NCBI RefSeq assembly: GCF_002312805.1
Contig: NZ_NMUA01000014.1
Span: 62,001 to 126,000, forward strand
Source of the DNA: Sphingobium sp. D43FB
GTDB lineage: Bacteria; Pseudomonadota; Alphaproteobacteria; Sphingomonadales; Sphingomonadaceae
Direction of reading: 5' to 3'
Length of the DNA: 64,000 nucleotides
The notes under the pieces are model-generated. The model ran no database searches. It had not been told where the DNA came from and saw only the letters and a list, made by a program, of their open reading frames with translations. The position numbers and the translations under genes were made by a program. Positions within the stretch are counted from its first letter, which is position 1; the number at the start of each line of letters is the position of its first letter. Shown here one piece after another: positions 28,235-40,693 of this stretch.

Positions 28235-31200
28235 GTGAGTCAGATCAGTGTAGCGACCGCTGTGTCCGCGCAGGATGTTGCGCGGATTAAGGATTCGGGC
28301 CTGTTTGACGAGGAATGGTATGTTCGGACCTATCCCGATGTCGCCATTCTTAACATGGACCCGGTCGAACATTATCTTTGGCTTGGCGCGCGGCTGAACC
28401 GCGATCCCTCGCCCCATTTCAGCACGAGCGGCTATTTCGAGGCCAATCCCGACGTCCGCGACGCAGGCGCGAATCCGCTGGCCCATTATGCCAAGAACGG
28501 CCAGCGCGAAGGCCGCAAGATCGCGCCGCGCCGCCGCGCGGCCGACCCCGCCGCCTGGCGTCAGGGCGTGATCGATGTCATCGAAGATGCGCCCTCGGTG
28601 CTGCTGTGCGCGCATGAAGTGAACCCGCAGATGTTCGGTGGCGAACGCAGCTTCATCGACATGCTCGACGCGCTCGCGCAGATGAAGCTCAACGTCTATG
28701 TCGCCGTCCCGCGCGAAGGCAATCCCGACTATATCGACCTGCTGCGGCAAAAGAGCTGCGGCCTCTATTCCTTCCCCTATTATCAATGGACGAAGAATCG
28801 CGGACCCGACGAAACCTCGATCGAGGATTTCATCCACATCATCGAGCAGCGCAACATTGCCCTCGTTTATTGCAACACCATCGTCCTCGTCGATCCACTG
28901 ATTGCCGCGCGCCGCGCCGGACGCTTGACCGCGATCCATGCACGCGAACTGATCGACCATGACGAACATCTGTGCGACCGCATGGGCATGGACGCGGCCG
29001 GGATCATCAAGCGCATCCTGCACCAGACCGACTATGTCATCGCCAATTCCGCCGCGACGCAAAAGCTGTTCGCGCACAGCCGTCGCAGCTTCCACGTCCC
29101 CAACGTCGCCAAGGTCGACTCGCTCGACATGCCCAATGTCGTGGGCGAACATGTGGTGTTCGGCATCGTCAGCTCCAACATTCCCAAAAAGGGCATCGCC
29201 GATTTCGTGGAAGTCGCGCGCCGGGCCGAAGAATTGGTGCCCAACGCCCGCTTCCGCGTCATCGGCCCGGAAAATGCCTATGTCGAGGAACTGAAAGAAG
29301 CCGGGCTGCCCGGCAATCTGGAATTTGCGGGCTATGCCGACAGCCCGGCGGAGGCGATGGCGCAGCTCAATGTCGTGATGGCGCTGTCCCACTTCGCGGA
29401 ATCCTTCGGCCGCACCGTGGCCGAGGCGCAGGCCGCGCGCCGTCCGGTAATCGGCTATCGCTGGGGTGCGGTGCCCGAACTGATCGATGATGGCCAGACC
29501 GGCTTCCTGGTCGGTTACAAGGATGTCGAGGCGGTGGTCGCGCGCGTCAATACGCTGTGCAAGGATCCCGGCCTGATCGCGACCATGGGCACCGCCGGGC
29601 GTGAAAAGATCATCCGCCAATTCTCGCCCGTCGTGCTGCGCAACAATCTGCGCCATGCCCTCTCGGCGATCCTGGCGGAGGACGTGCCGCTGCGCGAAGA
29701 CGAGACTCGCCGCCTCACCATCATCGTGCCGGTCTACAATGCGCCCGAAGCGGTCGAGCGCTGCCTGACGTCGGTGCTCGCCAAGACCGATCTCACCCGT
29801 GATCGCGTGCTGATGATCAATGATGGCAGCAGCAACGAACTGGTGCAGCCGCTGCTGGATCGCTTTGCCCGCCATCCGGGCTTCCACCTGCTCGTGAACC
29901 CCCAGAATATGGGTTATACCCGCACCATCAATCGCGGCATCCGCTGGGCCGAGGGTGACGATATCCTGCTGCTCAACAGCGACACGATCGTCCATGACGG
30001 CTGGATCGACGGCATGCGCAAGGTCGCCTTCGGCACGCCCAAGGCGGGCACGGTGACGGCGATGGGCGACAATTCGGGCAGCTTCTCCTTCCCGGTCGCC
30101 AATATCGTCAATGCCAAGCCCGACGATATGAGCCATGACGACTGGGCCAAGCGGATCATCGCCTTCACCCAAGTCTCCGAACCGATCGACGTGCCGACCG
30201 GAAACGGCTTTTGCCTCTATATCCGTCGTGATCTGATGGATCATATCGGTCTGTTCGACGAAGAGACTTTCCCGCGCGGCTATGGCGAGGAAAATGATTT
30301 CTGCATGCGGACGATGAAGGCTGGGTGGAAGAATTTCATCACCCCCCATGCCTATGTCTTCCACCAGCGTACCGCCAGCTTCGGCGGCGAAAAGGACGGC
30401 CTCATCAAGACGGCGATGGAAATCGTCCACCAACGCTATCCCGACTATGCCCGCCGGGTAAAATCCGCCTTCGGGTCGGGCCGGATGAAGGCGCTGCGCG
30501 CGCTCTCGGCCAAGGCGTTCGAGGGCGCACCGGTGCCCACGCAGCCTGCCTGGCACAGCGCGCCGGTCGGCGAACCGACCGATCGCGCCGGCTATCGCGC
30601 CGGCCCGGAAAAGCGCTTCCTCTCGCTCAACAAGATGGTGATCGACTGGCATACGATCCGCGGGCAGGCGCCCCAGCGCGACCCCGATCTCGTCTCGATC
30701 ATCGTGTGCGTCTTCAACCAATATTCGCTGACCAATAAATGCCTCAACGCGCTCGCGCGCCATTGCGGCCGGGCGAAGGTCGAATTCATCATGGTCAATA
30801 ATGGCAGTGATGAAGAAACGTCGGGCCTACTCGACAGCTGGGCGGAGCGGGACGGGCGCGTCACCGTCATCCACAATTTCGACAATCTCAACTTCTCGCT
30901 CGGCAATAATATCGGCTTTGCCGCCTCGCAGGGCGCGCGCGTGGTATTCCTCAACAATGATACCGAAGTGAAGGCCGGCTGGATGGAGCCGCTGCTCGCC
31001 CCGCTCGCCGACCCGGACGTCAAGGGTACGCAGCCCAAGCTGCTCTACCCCGACGGTCGCCTCCAGTGCATGGGCGTGGTCTTTTCCGGCAAGACGCCGC
31101 TCGGCTACCCCATCTATGTCGATGAGGCCGCCGACTCCCCGCTGGTCGCGCAAAACCGTCGCTTCCGCGCTATCACCGGCGCCTGCTTCGCGATGCGCGC

Positions 31201-31549
31201 CACCGACTTCGCGGCGGTCGGCGGCTTCGACCCGGTGTTCATCAACGGACAGGAAGATATCGACCTCTGCTATCGCGTCGGCCATGGCGCCAATGTGTTC
31301 GAATATGTCGCCGCGTCCACCGTCACCCATCATGAAGGTCGCACCAAGGGGCGTGGCCGCTTCATCACCCACAACCGCTACAGCTATGCCGCACGCTGGA
31401 ACGATGTATTCCCCGGCGACGACGTCGATCATTATGCGAAGGACGGGTTCATCGTCGCCGAATATCAGATCGACCGCCCGGAACTGGATGGAAAAAGCAT
31501 CGCCTGCTGGCGCGCGAAGATCGAGGCTGTCGCGTCAATTGACGCCTGA
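28235..31549 (+). CDS. Giant multi-domain glycosyltransferase (PDVA-type motifs, GT4, GT2, GT2)
   Basis: 1104 residues, GTG start preceded by GGGGGA. Residues about 21-98 hold two copies of a WY-x4-PDVA motif ending in an H-Y-x3-G-x3-GR-type turn (EEWYVRTYPDVA, then SGYFEANPDVRDAGANPLAH), also found at the end of the 19325 protein. About 105-475 is GT4 (FGGERSFIDMLDAL, GIVSSNIPKKGI, SHFAESFGRTVAEAQAARRP). About 488-740 is GT2 (LTIIVPVYNAPEAVERCL, LMINDGSSN, LLLNSDTIVHDGWIDGM). About 790-1075 is a second GT2 (VSIIVCVFNQYSLTNKCL, FIMVNNGSDEE, VVFLNNDTEVKAGWM, NGQEDIDLCYR). It is divergent from the other giant glycosyltransferase and followed by a sulfotransferase on the same strand. Confidence 0.92.
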   Translation: MSQISVATAVSAQDVARIKDSGLFDEEWYVRTYPDVAILNMDPVEHYLWLGARLNRDPSPHFSTSGYFEANPDVRDAGANPLAHYAKNGQREGRKIAPRRRAADPAAWRQGVIDVIEDAPSVLLCAHEVNPQMFGGERSFIDMLDALAQMKLNVYVAVPREGNPDYIDLLRQKSCGLYSFPYYQWTKNRGPDETSIEDFIHIIEQRNIALVYCNTIVLVDPLIAARRAGRLTAIHARELIDHDEHLCDRMGMDAAGIIKRILHQTDYVIANSAATQKLFAHSRRSFHVPNVAKVDSLDMPNVVGEHVVFGIVSSNIPKKGIADFVEVARRAEELVPNARFRVIGPENAYVEELKEAGLPGNLEFAGYADSPAEAMAQLNVVMALSHFAESFGRTVAEAQAARRPVIGYRWGAVPELIDDGQTGFLVGYKDVEAVVARVNTLCKDPGLIATMGTAGREKIIRQFSPVVLRNNLRHALSAILAEDVPLREDETRRLTIIVPVYNAPEAVERCLTSVLAKTDLTRDRVLMINDGSSNELVQPLLDRFARHPGFHLLVNPQNMGYTRTINRGIRWAEGDDILLLNSDTIVHDGWIDGMRKVAFGTPKAGTVTAMGDNSGSFSFPVANIVNAKPDDMSHDDWAKRIIAFTQVSEPIDVPTGNGFCLYIRRDLMDHIGLFDEETFPRGYGEENDFCMRTMKAGWKNFITPHAYVFHQRTASFGGEKDGLIKTAMEIVHQRYPDYARRVKSAFGSGRMKALRALSAKAFEGAPVPTQPAWHSAPVGEPTDRAGYRAGPEKRFLSLNKMVIDWHTIRGQAPQRDPDLVSIIVCVFNQYSLTNKCLNALARHCGRAKVEFIMVNNGSDEETSGLLDSWAERDGRVTVIHNFDNLNFSLGNNIGFAASQGARVVFLNNDTEVKAGWMEPLLAPLADPDVKGTQPKLLYPDGRLQCMGVVFSGKTPLGYPIYVDEAADSPLVAQNRRFRAITGACFAMRATDFAAVGGFDPVFINGQEDIDLCYRVGHGANVFEYVAASTVTHHEGRTKGRGRFITHNRYSYAARWNDVFPGDDVDHYAKDGFIVAEYQIDRPELDGKSIACWRAKIEAVASIDA

Positions 31550-31608
31550 TGGTTGAAATGTAAAAGCGGCAACGCGCAGACAGTTATCTATGGAAAGAAT
31601 ACCATAAA

Positions 31609-32496
31609 ATGGGCCTCGACGTTCGTCCCAACCTGATAATCGCCGGGGCTCAAAAGGCCGGGACGACGACATTGGCGACCCGATTGGCGGCACATCCACA
31701 AATATTCATGCCGCCGGAAAAGGAACTGAACTTCTTTACCAAGACCAAATGGTATCTGGACATAGAATCCTATCTGCGGCGCTATGCCGGTGGCGGCGAG
31801 ATGGCCTACCGCCTGGATGCAACGCCGGGCTATCTCTGGACGGATCGAACGGACCGGCGTTTTTGCATGCCGACGTCGAATCCCAAGCCACCGATCCCTG
31901 AATCGATCAGATCCTTTCTGGGTGCCGACACGAAGATTTTGATGATCCTCCGGCATCCGTCCATGCGCGCCATATCCGGCTTTTTTCACCAGTTTCGCAT
32001 GGGCCGCATCGGCACGGCCGATCGCATACGCAATCTGCCGCGGCAGTTTGGCCTGGTCGATATCGGCTTTTATTCCGATCACATCAAAAATTACCGGAAA
32101 GTGTTTTCCGAAGAGAATATCCGGGTATTCTTTCTCGAAAAATATGGCGCGAACAAGCCTCTATATGACCGTATCATTTTTGATTGGCTTTCCCTCAATC
32201 CTGACGAAGTCAGCGACTTGGGCAAGCCGAAGGTCAAGGAGGACAGCAATGCCAACTTCCGCATCACATTCGATGGCCGGGTGCTCGCATTCAAGGATGG
32301 CATTGATCAGGTCAACAGCTTGAGGCAGCGTGATCCCCGCTATAAAAAGATGTTGGAAGTCGACCCGCCAGTGGTGGAGCCTGAGGATATTGAATTTCTG
32401 AACCGAATCTACGCGTCGGAAATGGCAGAGATGCGGCGGCTTTATCCTGAGACTGGTGAAATCTGGCGTGAGGATGTCACCTTAGCCGATTATTGA
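31609..32496 (+). CDS. PAPS-dependent sulfotransferase domain protein
   Basis: 295 residues with the standard sulfotransferase layout. The 5'-phosphosulfate loop IIAGAQKAGTTTLATRLAAH is at about 10-29; KELNFFTKTKWY follows; the 3'-phosphate site ILMILRHPSMRAISGFFHQF is at about 115-134. These match bacterial heparan/Stf0-like polysaccharide sulfotransferases, which move sulfate from PAPS to a sugar hydroxyl or amine. No signal peptide, so it would act on the growing polymer in the cytoplasm. It follows the 28235 glycosyltransferase by 59 bp, and PAPS would come from the cysD operon. Confidence 0.9.
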   Translation: MGLDVRPNLIIAGAQKAGTTTLATRLAAHPQIFMPPEKELNFFTKTKWYLDIESYLRRYAGGGEMAYRLDATPGYLWTDRTDRRFCMPTSNPKPPIPESIRSFLGADTKILMILRHPSMRAISGFFHQFRMGRIGTADRIRNLPRQFGLVDIGFYSDHIKNYRKVFSEENIRVFFLEKYGANKPLYDRIIFDWLSLNPDEVSDLGKPKVKEDSNANFRITFDGRVLAFKDGIDQVNSLRQRDPRYKKMLEVDPPVVEPEDIEFLNRIYASEMAEMRRLYPETGEIWREDVTLADY

Positions 32497-32527
32497 AATT
32501 TGATCCAAATTGCAGCGAAAGACGAAA

Positions 32528-33262
32528 ATGGAAATTTTGAATAGCGATAAGGATTCTGTTGAGCAGCTGCGAAAATTTGGCATCAATCACAATATGGCGC
32601 CTAAAGATATCGCTCGCTTCTGGGGAAATATTGAGCCGCCTATCAGAATTTCCGAAACTCGTATCTTCCATGATTTCAGCATGGGGGCTTTTTCTTACGT
32701 GTCGGGCGGATTTCTATACCATACACATATCGGCCGTTATTGCTCCCTTTCGAATCAATTGCATATCGGACAGGGTAATCATCCTGTAGATTGGCTGAGC
32801 ACGCACCCCTTCCAGTATCAGGCAGGTATCTTCGACGTTCGCGATACTTATGAATTTAAAGACCAATATGATGCTGATCGACGCGCCCATACAAAAAATG
32901 CCGTTATGGAGCGCCCTAAGCCAACGAAAATCGGAAATGATTGTTGGATAGCCACGGGCGTTTTTATCAAGAACGGGGTCACCATCGGCGACGGCGCTGT
33001 TATCGGTGCACGGAGCATAGTTACTAAGGATGTTCCACCCTATGCCATTGTCGTTGGCTCCCCAGCCCGTATCATTCGGTATCGATTTGACGAACTGCTG
33101 ATAGAGAGATTGTTGCGATTGCAGTGGTGGCGATTTGCAACGTGGCAGTTGCGAGATCTGAATATGTCGCATCCATCACAAGCGCTCGATACACTCGAAG
33201 AGCTAATCGACAAGGGCCTAGAGCCTTATGTCCCCCAAAAGCTTTTTGTTAAGCGCGGATAG
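32528..33262 (+). CDS. Left-handed beta-helix acyltransferase (CatB/xenobiotic acetyltransferase type)
   Basis: 244 residues from the ATG at 32528; a TTG at 32510 is possible but less likely. Hexapeptide-repeat segments are clear: [56 protein letters not shown] and [17 protein letters not shown]. The late W-R-F helix is usual for CatB-like O-acetyltransferases. It probably acetylates a sugar of the polysaccharide. The gene is strongly AT-rich (23 of 60 G/C at 32521-32580). It lies 31 bp after the sulfotransferase, so acetylation and sulfation may be co-expressed, and it converges on the SGNH-like gene. Confidence 0.85.
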   Translation: MEILNSDKDSVEQLRKFGINHNMAPKDIARFWGNIEPPIRISETRIFHDFSMGAFSYVSGGFLYHTHIGRYCSLSNQLHIGQGNHPVDWLSTHPFQYQAGIFDVRDTYEFKDQYDADRRAHTKNAVMERPKPTKIGNDCWIATGVFIKNGVTIGDGAVIGARSIVTKDVPPYAIVVGSPARIIRYRFDELLIERLLRLQWWRFATWQLRDLNMSHPSQALDTLEELIDKGLEPYVPQKLFVKRG

Positions 33263-33285
33263 GGATCCCTCTTTTCCGTAGAATA

Positions 33286-33978
33286 TTAGATTTTCTTAAA
33301 AAATGACTTCAGCCATAATGCGCCGAAGGCATCATTCATGTGGGTAACGTCTATTGTGGGATGTAGTGCATCGTCATTATCATCCCCAATCGCCAGTCGC
33401 TTTGAACCTTGCGCGTATAGTATGTCCGTACTATCCCCATGGACGATTGTTTTTTTGGGTTGAGGAATAACAAGTGCGTTCAAATGCGCATAAACAATTT
33501 GGTTGAGATATTCTATTCCGCGCTCGTAAGAAGAAGTGTCTGAGTTTCCTGGCTTTTTATGTGCGCCTCTCAACGGATTGTGGCCAATGAATATAGGTTT
33601 TTCTGTGATTGACCGTAGCTTGAGCAATATTTCGTAGCATAGCTTTTCATGTACTACGTCATACGCGGATCTTCGTATGACCGCGTCTGAGTAAAACCGA
33701 CTTTGAGGAACGATAAGCGCTTTCGCTTCCAATCCATATAAGAGAAATGCGTCGAAATCATTTACGTTTATTCGGTCTATCCCTCCAGAAGTGAAAGATA
33801 TGGATTTTCGAGAAGCATTGCTAGTTGGCACCAAGCAGCAGTCGTCAACTTCCATATCTTTCAGAGCTAATCCTCTTCCGCCAAAGAAGACGAGTTCATG
33901 AGCGGAGCGACGTGACAGAGTTTCATAGCCACGCTTGAGGGACGCAATGTGGCTGTTGCCGATGACTGCGATCTTCAC
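33286..33978 (-). CDS. SGNH-like (GDSL-type) hydrolase or acyltransferase, putative
   Basis: 230 residues from the GTG at 33978, which has GGAG 7 bp upstream and overlaps the previous stop by 4 bp. It begins KIAVIGNSHIASLKRGYETL, with a GNSH in place of the GDSx nucleophile block. FIGHNPLRG sits mid-protein, and it ends with DALHPTIDVTHMNDAFGAL, which could supply the D-x2-H catalytic pair. These are weak but ordered matches to the SGNH fold, which in polysaccharide loci can add or remove O-acyl groups. I do not recognise a named family. It is coupled to the GSCFA gene, so the two proteins probably act together. Confidence 0.6.
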   Translation of the reverse strand: MKIAVIGNSHIASLKRGYETLSRRSAHELVFFGGRGLALKDMEVDDCCLVPTSNASRKSISFTSGGIDRINVNDFDAFLLYGLEAKALIVPQSRFYSDAVIRRSAYDVVHEKLCYEILLKLRSITEKPIFIGHNPLRGAHKKPGNSDTSSYERGIEYLNQIVYAHLNALVIPQPKKTIVHGDSTDILYAQGSKRLAIGDDNDDALHPTIDVTHMNDAFGALWLKSFFKKI

Positions 33979-35069
33979 TTTTTTTCTCCAAAAGCACCGA
34001 GCAATTCCTCCTCGCATACTTCGTCCAACTTCTTGGTTGAAGCCGCAGGACGAGAAGGACCTGCAGAGAAATAGTCGCCAAACTGGTACACTAGCCCTTG
34101 GAAGAAATGATCCATTACGAAATCTACACCGCGCTTATTAACTCCCCGCATGTTGGGTTCGAAAAAACTGCCTCTAAAAACAGCGCTATTGATGATTTCA
34201 TAGGAAGGAAAATAATCTACGATTTTTTGATTTTCAGCGATCTGACCAGCAACTGCCCGCAGAACCGATTTTGAATACATGGTGGCGATCAGGACATGTT
34301 GATCAGATTTTGTCGCCGTAAGGGGCACCGGCGAAACAGTCAGGATAAACCGCAGTTTTGGATTTGCCGCCCGCATCATACGGATTGAGTCGGCTAATGC
34401 AGAACGGACTTGCTCAAAGGTTTGATTGCGGAACCGATGCTTCTCTGCATCGAATTCCCCAGCGACCGTGCCGGGGCACATGGGATATTCATATCCCTGC
34501 TCCTGGTTGAACCAACTTTCGGTCAGCCCCAGCGTGAACACGAAGAAGTGCGAGTCCGTGATGCAGGTGCGAAAGGCCTTGATGGTCTCTTCGCGCGACA
34601 GCAGCATCTCTTCCAGCGTCGCAAAACCATTGGGCTCGATTGCCGGGCGGAACGGGTCGTAGAAACGCCCGTTCTTCTCCCAATATTCCTCTGGCGGGCT
34701 GCTATGCCCCAATGCCCAACTGGTCCATTGCCGCAATAGGGATGTGGTATAAATATTGGCCGTGCGCGCCGAAAAAATATTATAATTGAACAGCTTTGCG
34801 CCTTCCTCACTCATCCCGACGGGCGGCGTTTCAGCGATCATCCAATTGAATTTGCGATTTTTCAGTGCGTTGCCGATATGCTGCGCAAAGCAGGAACCAA
34901 AGGTCGCCACCGGGGCGCGCGGCGCAATGCGAAATTTGGGCGACCATAATTCTGCAATGTCGAACATGGATCGTTCAGCGATGGCGGGCCGCCAGAAGGC
35001 CTTCTTGGGCAGATCTTCGTAAGGATTGGTCGAACTGACACCGTCCACTGTCTGTGCTTTCTTTGCCAT
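33975..35069 (-). CDS. GSCFA-domain protein
   Basis: 364 residues. The motif that names the family is present: VATFGSCFAQHIGNAL at residues about 54-69, followed by FVFTLGLTESWFNQEQGYEY and FILTVSPVPLTATKSDQHVL. GSCFA proteins are related to SGNH hydrolases and occur in surface-polysaccharide clusters; the activity of most is not established. There is no signal peptide. It is first in a two-gene unit with the SGNH-like gene. Codon and base use become more GC-rich towards its start (34500-35000) than in its downstream partner. Confidence 0.85.
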   Translation of the reverse strand: MAKKAQTVDGVSSTNPYEDLPKKAFWRPAIAERSMFDIAELWSPKFRIAPRAPVATFGSCFAQHIGNALKNRKFNWMIAETPPVGMSEEGAKLFNYNIFSARTANIYTTSLLRQWTSWALGHSSPPEEYWEKNGRFYDPFRPAIEPNGFATLEEMLLSREETIKAFRTCITDSHFFVFTLGLTESWFNQEQGYEYPMCPGTVAGEFDAEKHRFRNQTFEQVRSALADSIRMMRAANPKLRFILTVSPVPLTATKSDQHVLIATMYSKSVLRAVAGQIAENQKIVDYFPSYEIINSAVFRGSFFEPNMRGVNKRGVDFVMDHFFQGLVYQFGDYFSAGPSRPAASTKKLDEVCEEELLGAFGEKK

Positions 35070-35092
35070 CGCCGGTTCACCTACCTTATTGT

Positions 35093-35266
35093 CTGTTGCA
35101 ACAGGAAAAAACGAAGATCACCAACTCTGTTTGTTGCACTGCAACGGATCATATCGGATCGCCCTGGTAATGAAAAGGCGGTTCATCATCGGTGCAACAT
35201 TGTGACACTAAGACTTTTCATGGATCGCGCTTGCACATGGCACGTTATGATATTCGCGTATGCAAC
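35093..35266. promoter_or_regulatory. Cluster of TGCAAC/GTTGCA palindromes in a divergent promoter region
   Basis: The region between the GSCFA gene and the lyase-like gene holds CTGTTGCAACAG (35093-35104, perfect 12-bp palindrome) and GTTGCACTGCAAC (35133-35145, perfect around a central C). Single TGCAAC half-sites follow at 35193-35198 and 35261-35266. The two palindromes are centred about 41 bp apart, roughly four helical turns. This is what an operator array for a dimeric repressor or activator looks like; the regulator is not identifiable here. Confidence 0.5.
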
Positions 35267-35287
35267 ATATAAAAGGATGATGGTAGG

Positions 35288-36202
35288 ATGGCGCATCGTA
35301 TGACAGTCTTGCGCTGGTCGCTGCTCGTGGCAGGCCTCGGCACCGCGATGGGCGTATCCGCCGAACCCCAACGCCGTCTCTCGGTCGATTTCGACCAGGG
35401 CCAGCATATGAAGGCCAAGGGTTCGGACGCGATCGTCGATCCGCGCAGCAACCTGACCTTCAACGCCACCACCGACAAGGGCACCAAGGCTGCTGACCGG
35501 CCGCAGGTCGTGTCCAGGGGATGCTTCACCCCGCCCAGTTGCCTGCGCATCTCGATGGACCCCAGCGCCCAGGGCGCGGCCAAGAACAAGATCATGTACA
35601 GTTTCTGGTCGCATTACAAACCGCTGCCCGGTGGGGAACAGGGGCGGATGCAGATTGGCGACAAGGGGGCCACGCGGATCAGCTTCGCGATGAAGCTGGA
35701 CCAGCGCTATGACACCCCGCCGCGCCAGATGATCCATTTCCAGGTCTTTCAACCCGCCATGGCCGGCAAGACGTCCAAGGTGAAGAACGTCAAGCCGGGC
35801 GGTCCCATCTTGTCGCTGCGCATGGTTCCGCTGTCGCGGCGCAAGGACAAGTCGCCCGATGTGCAGGAGTTCATCATCGCGGTGCGCAATCCTCAGGCGC
35901 AAAATTATTATTATTACGACACCCGCGACAAGGGCGTCCTTTACCGAGGCTCGGTGCGCAAGGGCGAATGGAACCGCTTTTCCTTCGTACTGCAATCGGC
36001 TGACCAGCGCGGCACCATGCAGGGCCGCATCGGCTTTTGGCAGGACGGGCAAAAGCAGTTCGACCGGCCGGTGCAATGGGGTTTCAACCCCGCCACCTAT
36101 GCCGTCAGCCCGAAACTGGGCGTCGAACTCGGCAGCTACCGCTCCGCCGATGCCAAGGGCCACCAGACCGTCTATTTCGACGATGTGACCATCGACCGCT
36201 AA
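35288..36202 (+). CDS. Secreted heparin-lyase-I-like polysaccharide lyase domain protein
   Basis: 304 residues with a signal peptide (RWSLLVAGLGTAMGVSAEP, cleavage near residue 25). The mature part reads as one beta-jelly-roll. Its end follows the pattern of the heparin lyase I-type polysaccharide lyase family: GEWNRFSFVLQS, GRIGFWQDGQKQFDRP, PKLGVELGSYRS and VYFDDVTIDR. Such enzymes cleave uronic-acid-containing chains by beta-elimination in the periplasm or outside. It could trim or release the locus' own capsule, or degrade foreign polymer. A sugar-binding, non-catalytic role cannot be excluded. A terminator follows. Confidence 0.7.
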   Translation: MAHRMTVLRWSLLVAGLGTAMGVSAEPQRRLSVDFDQGQHMKAKGSDAIVDPRSNLTFNATTDKGTKAADRPQVVSRGCFTPPSCLRISMDPSAQGAAKNKIMYSFWSHYKPLPGGEQGRMQIGDKGATRISFAMKLDQRYDTPPRQMIHFQVFQPAMAGKTSKVKNVKPGGPILSLRMVPLSRRKDKSPDVQEFIIAVRNPQAQNYYYYDTRDKGVLYRGSVRKGEWNRFSFVLQSADQRGTMQGRIGFWQDGQKQFDRPVQWGFNPATYAVSPKLGVELGSYRSADAKGHQTVYFDDVTIDR

Positions 36203-36244
36203 CCGGGCAGGGCAGGGGGCTACCGCCCCCGCCGCACCCTCATG

Positions 36245-36285
36245 AAAAAGCCCGCCGGAGCGTCAAACGCTCCGGCGGGCTTTTT
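36245..36285. terminator. Strong bidirectional terminator between lyase-like gene and rpoC
   Basis: Perfect 18-bp arms: AAAAAGCCCGCCGGAGCG (36245-36262) and CGCTCCGGCGGGCTTTTT (36268-36285) around the loop TCAAA. A5 on one side and T5 on the other give a U-run in both directions, so it ends both the lyase-like transcript and the rpoBC transcript. Confidence 0.92.
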
Positions 36286-36357
36286 CCTGGGCGCTCAAAG
36301 CACCGTCAGCGCCGGAGCCACAGCCTGAACGGCATGTGGCCCCAACACCCTATCGGA

Positions 36358-40620
<4,263 letters not shown>

Positions 40621-40693
40621 GTCCTCATGGAGAGGGAAATTCTGATGGGCTGAGGGGAAGGGGCGCTGCGGTCAAACAGCGCCCGCAATCCCT

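Noticed and set aside
27946..28290. 114-codon + strand frame in the gap before the 28235 gene
   Set aside because: No ribosome-binding site or family motif; it overlaps the glycosyltransferase start in another frame.
28058..30763. 901-codon - strand open frame opposite the giant glycosyltransferase
   Set aside because: Antisense to clear GT4 and GT2 domains; low-complexity His/Asp/Arg-rich product with no recognisable domain.
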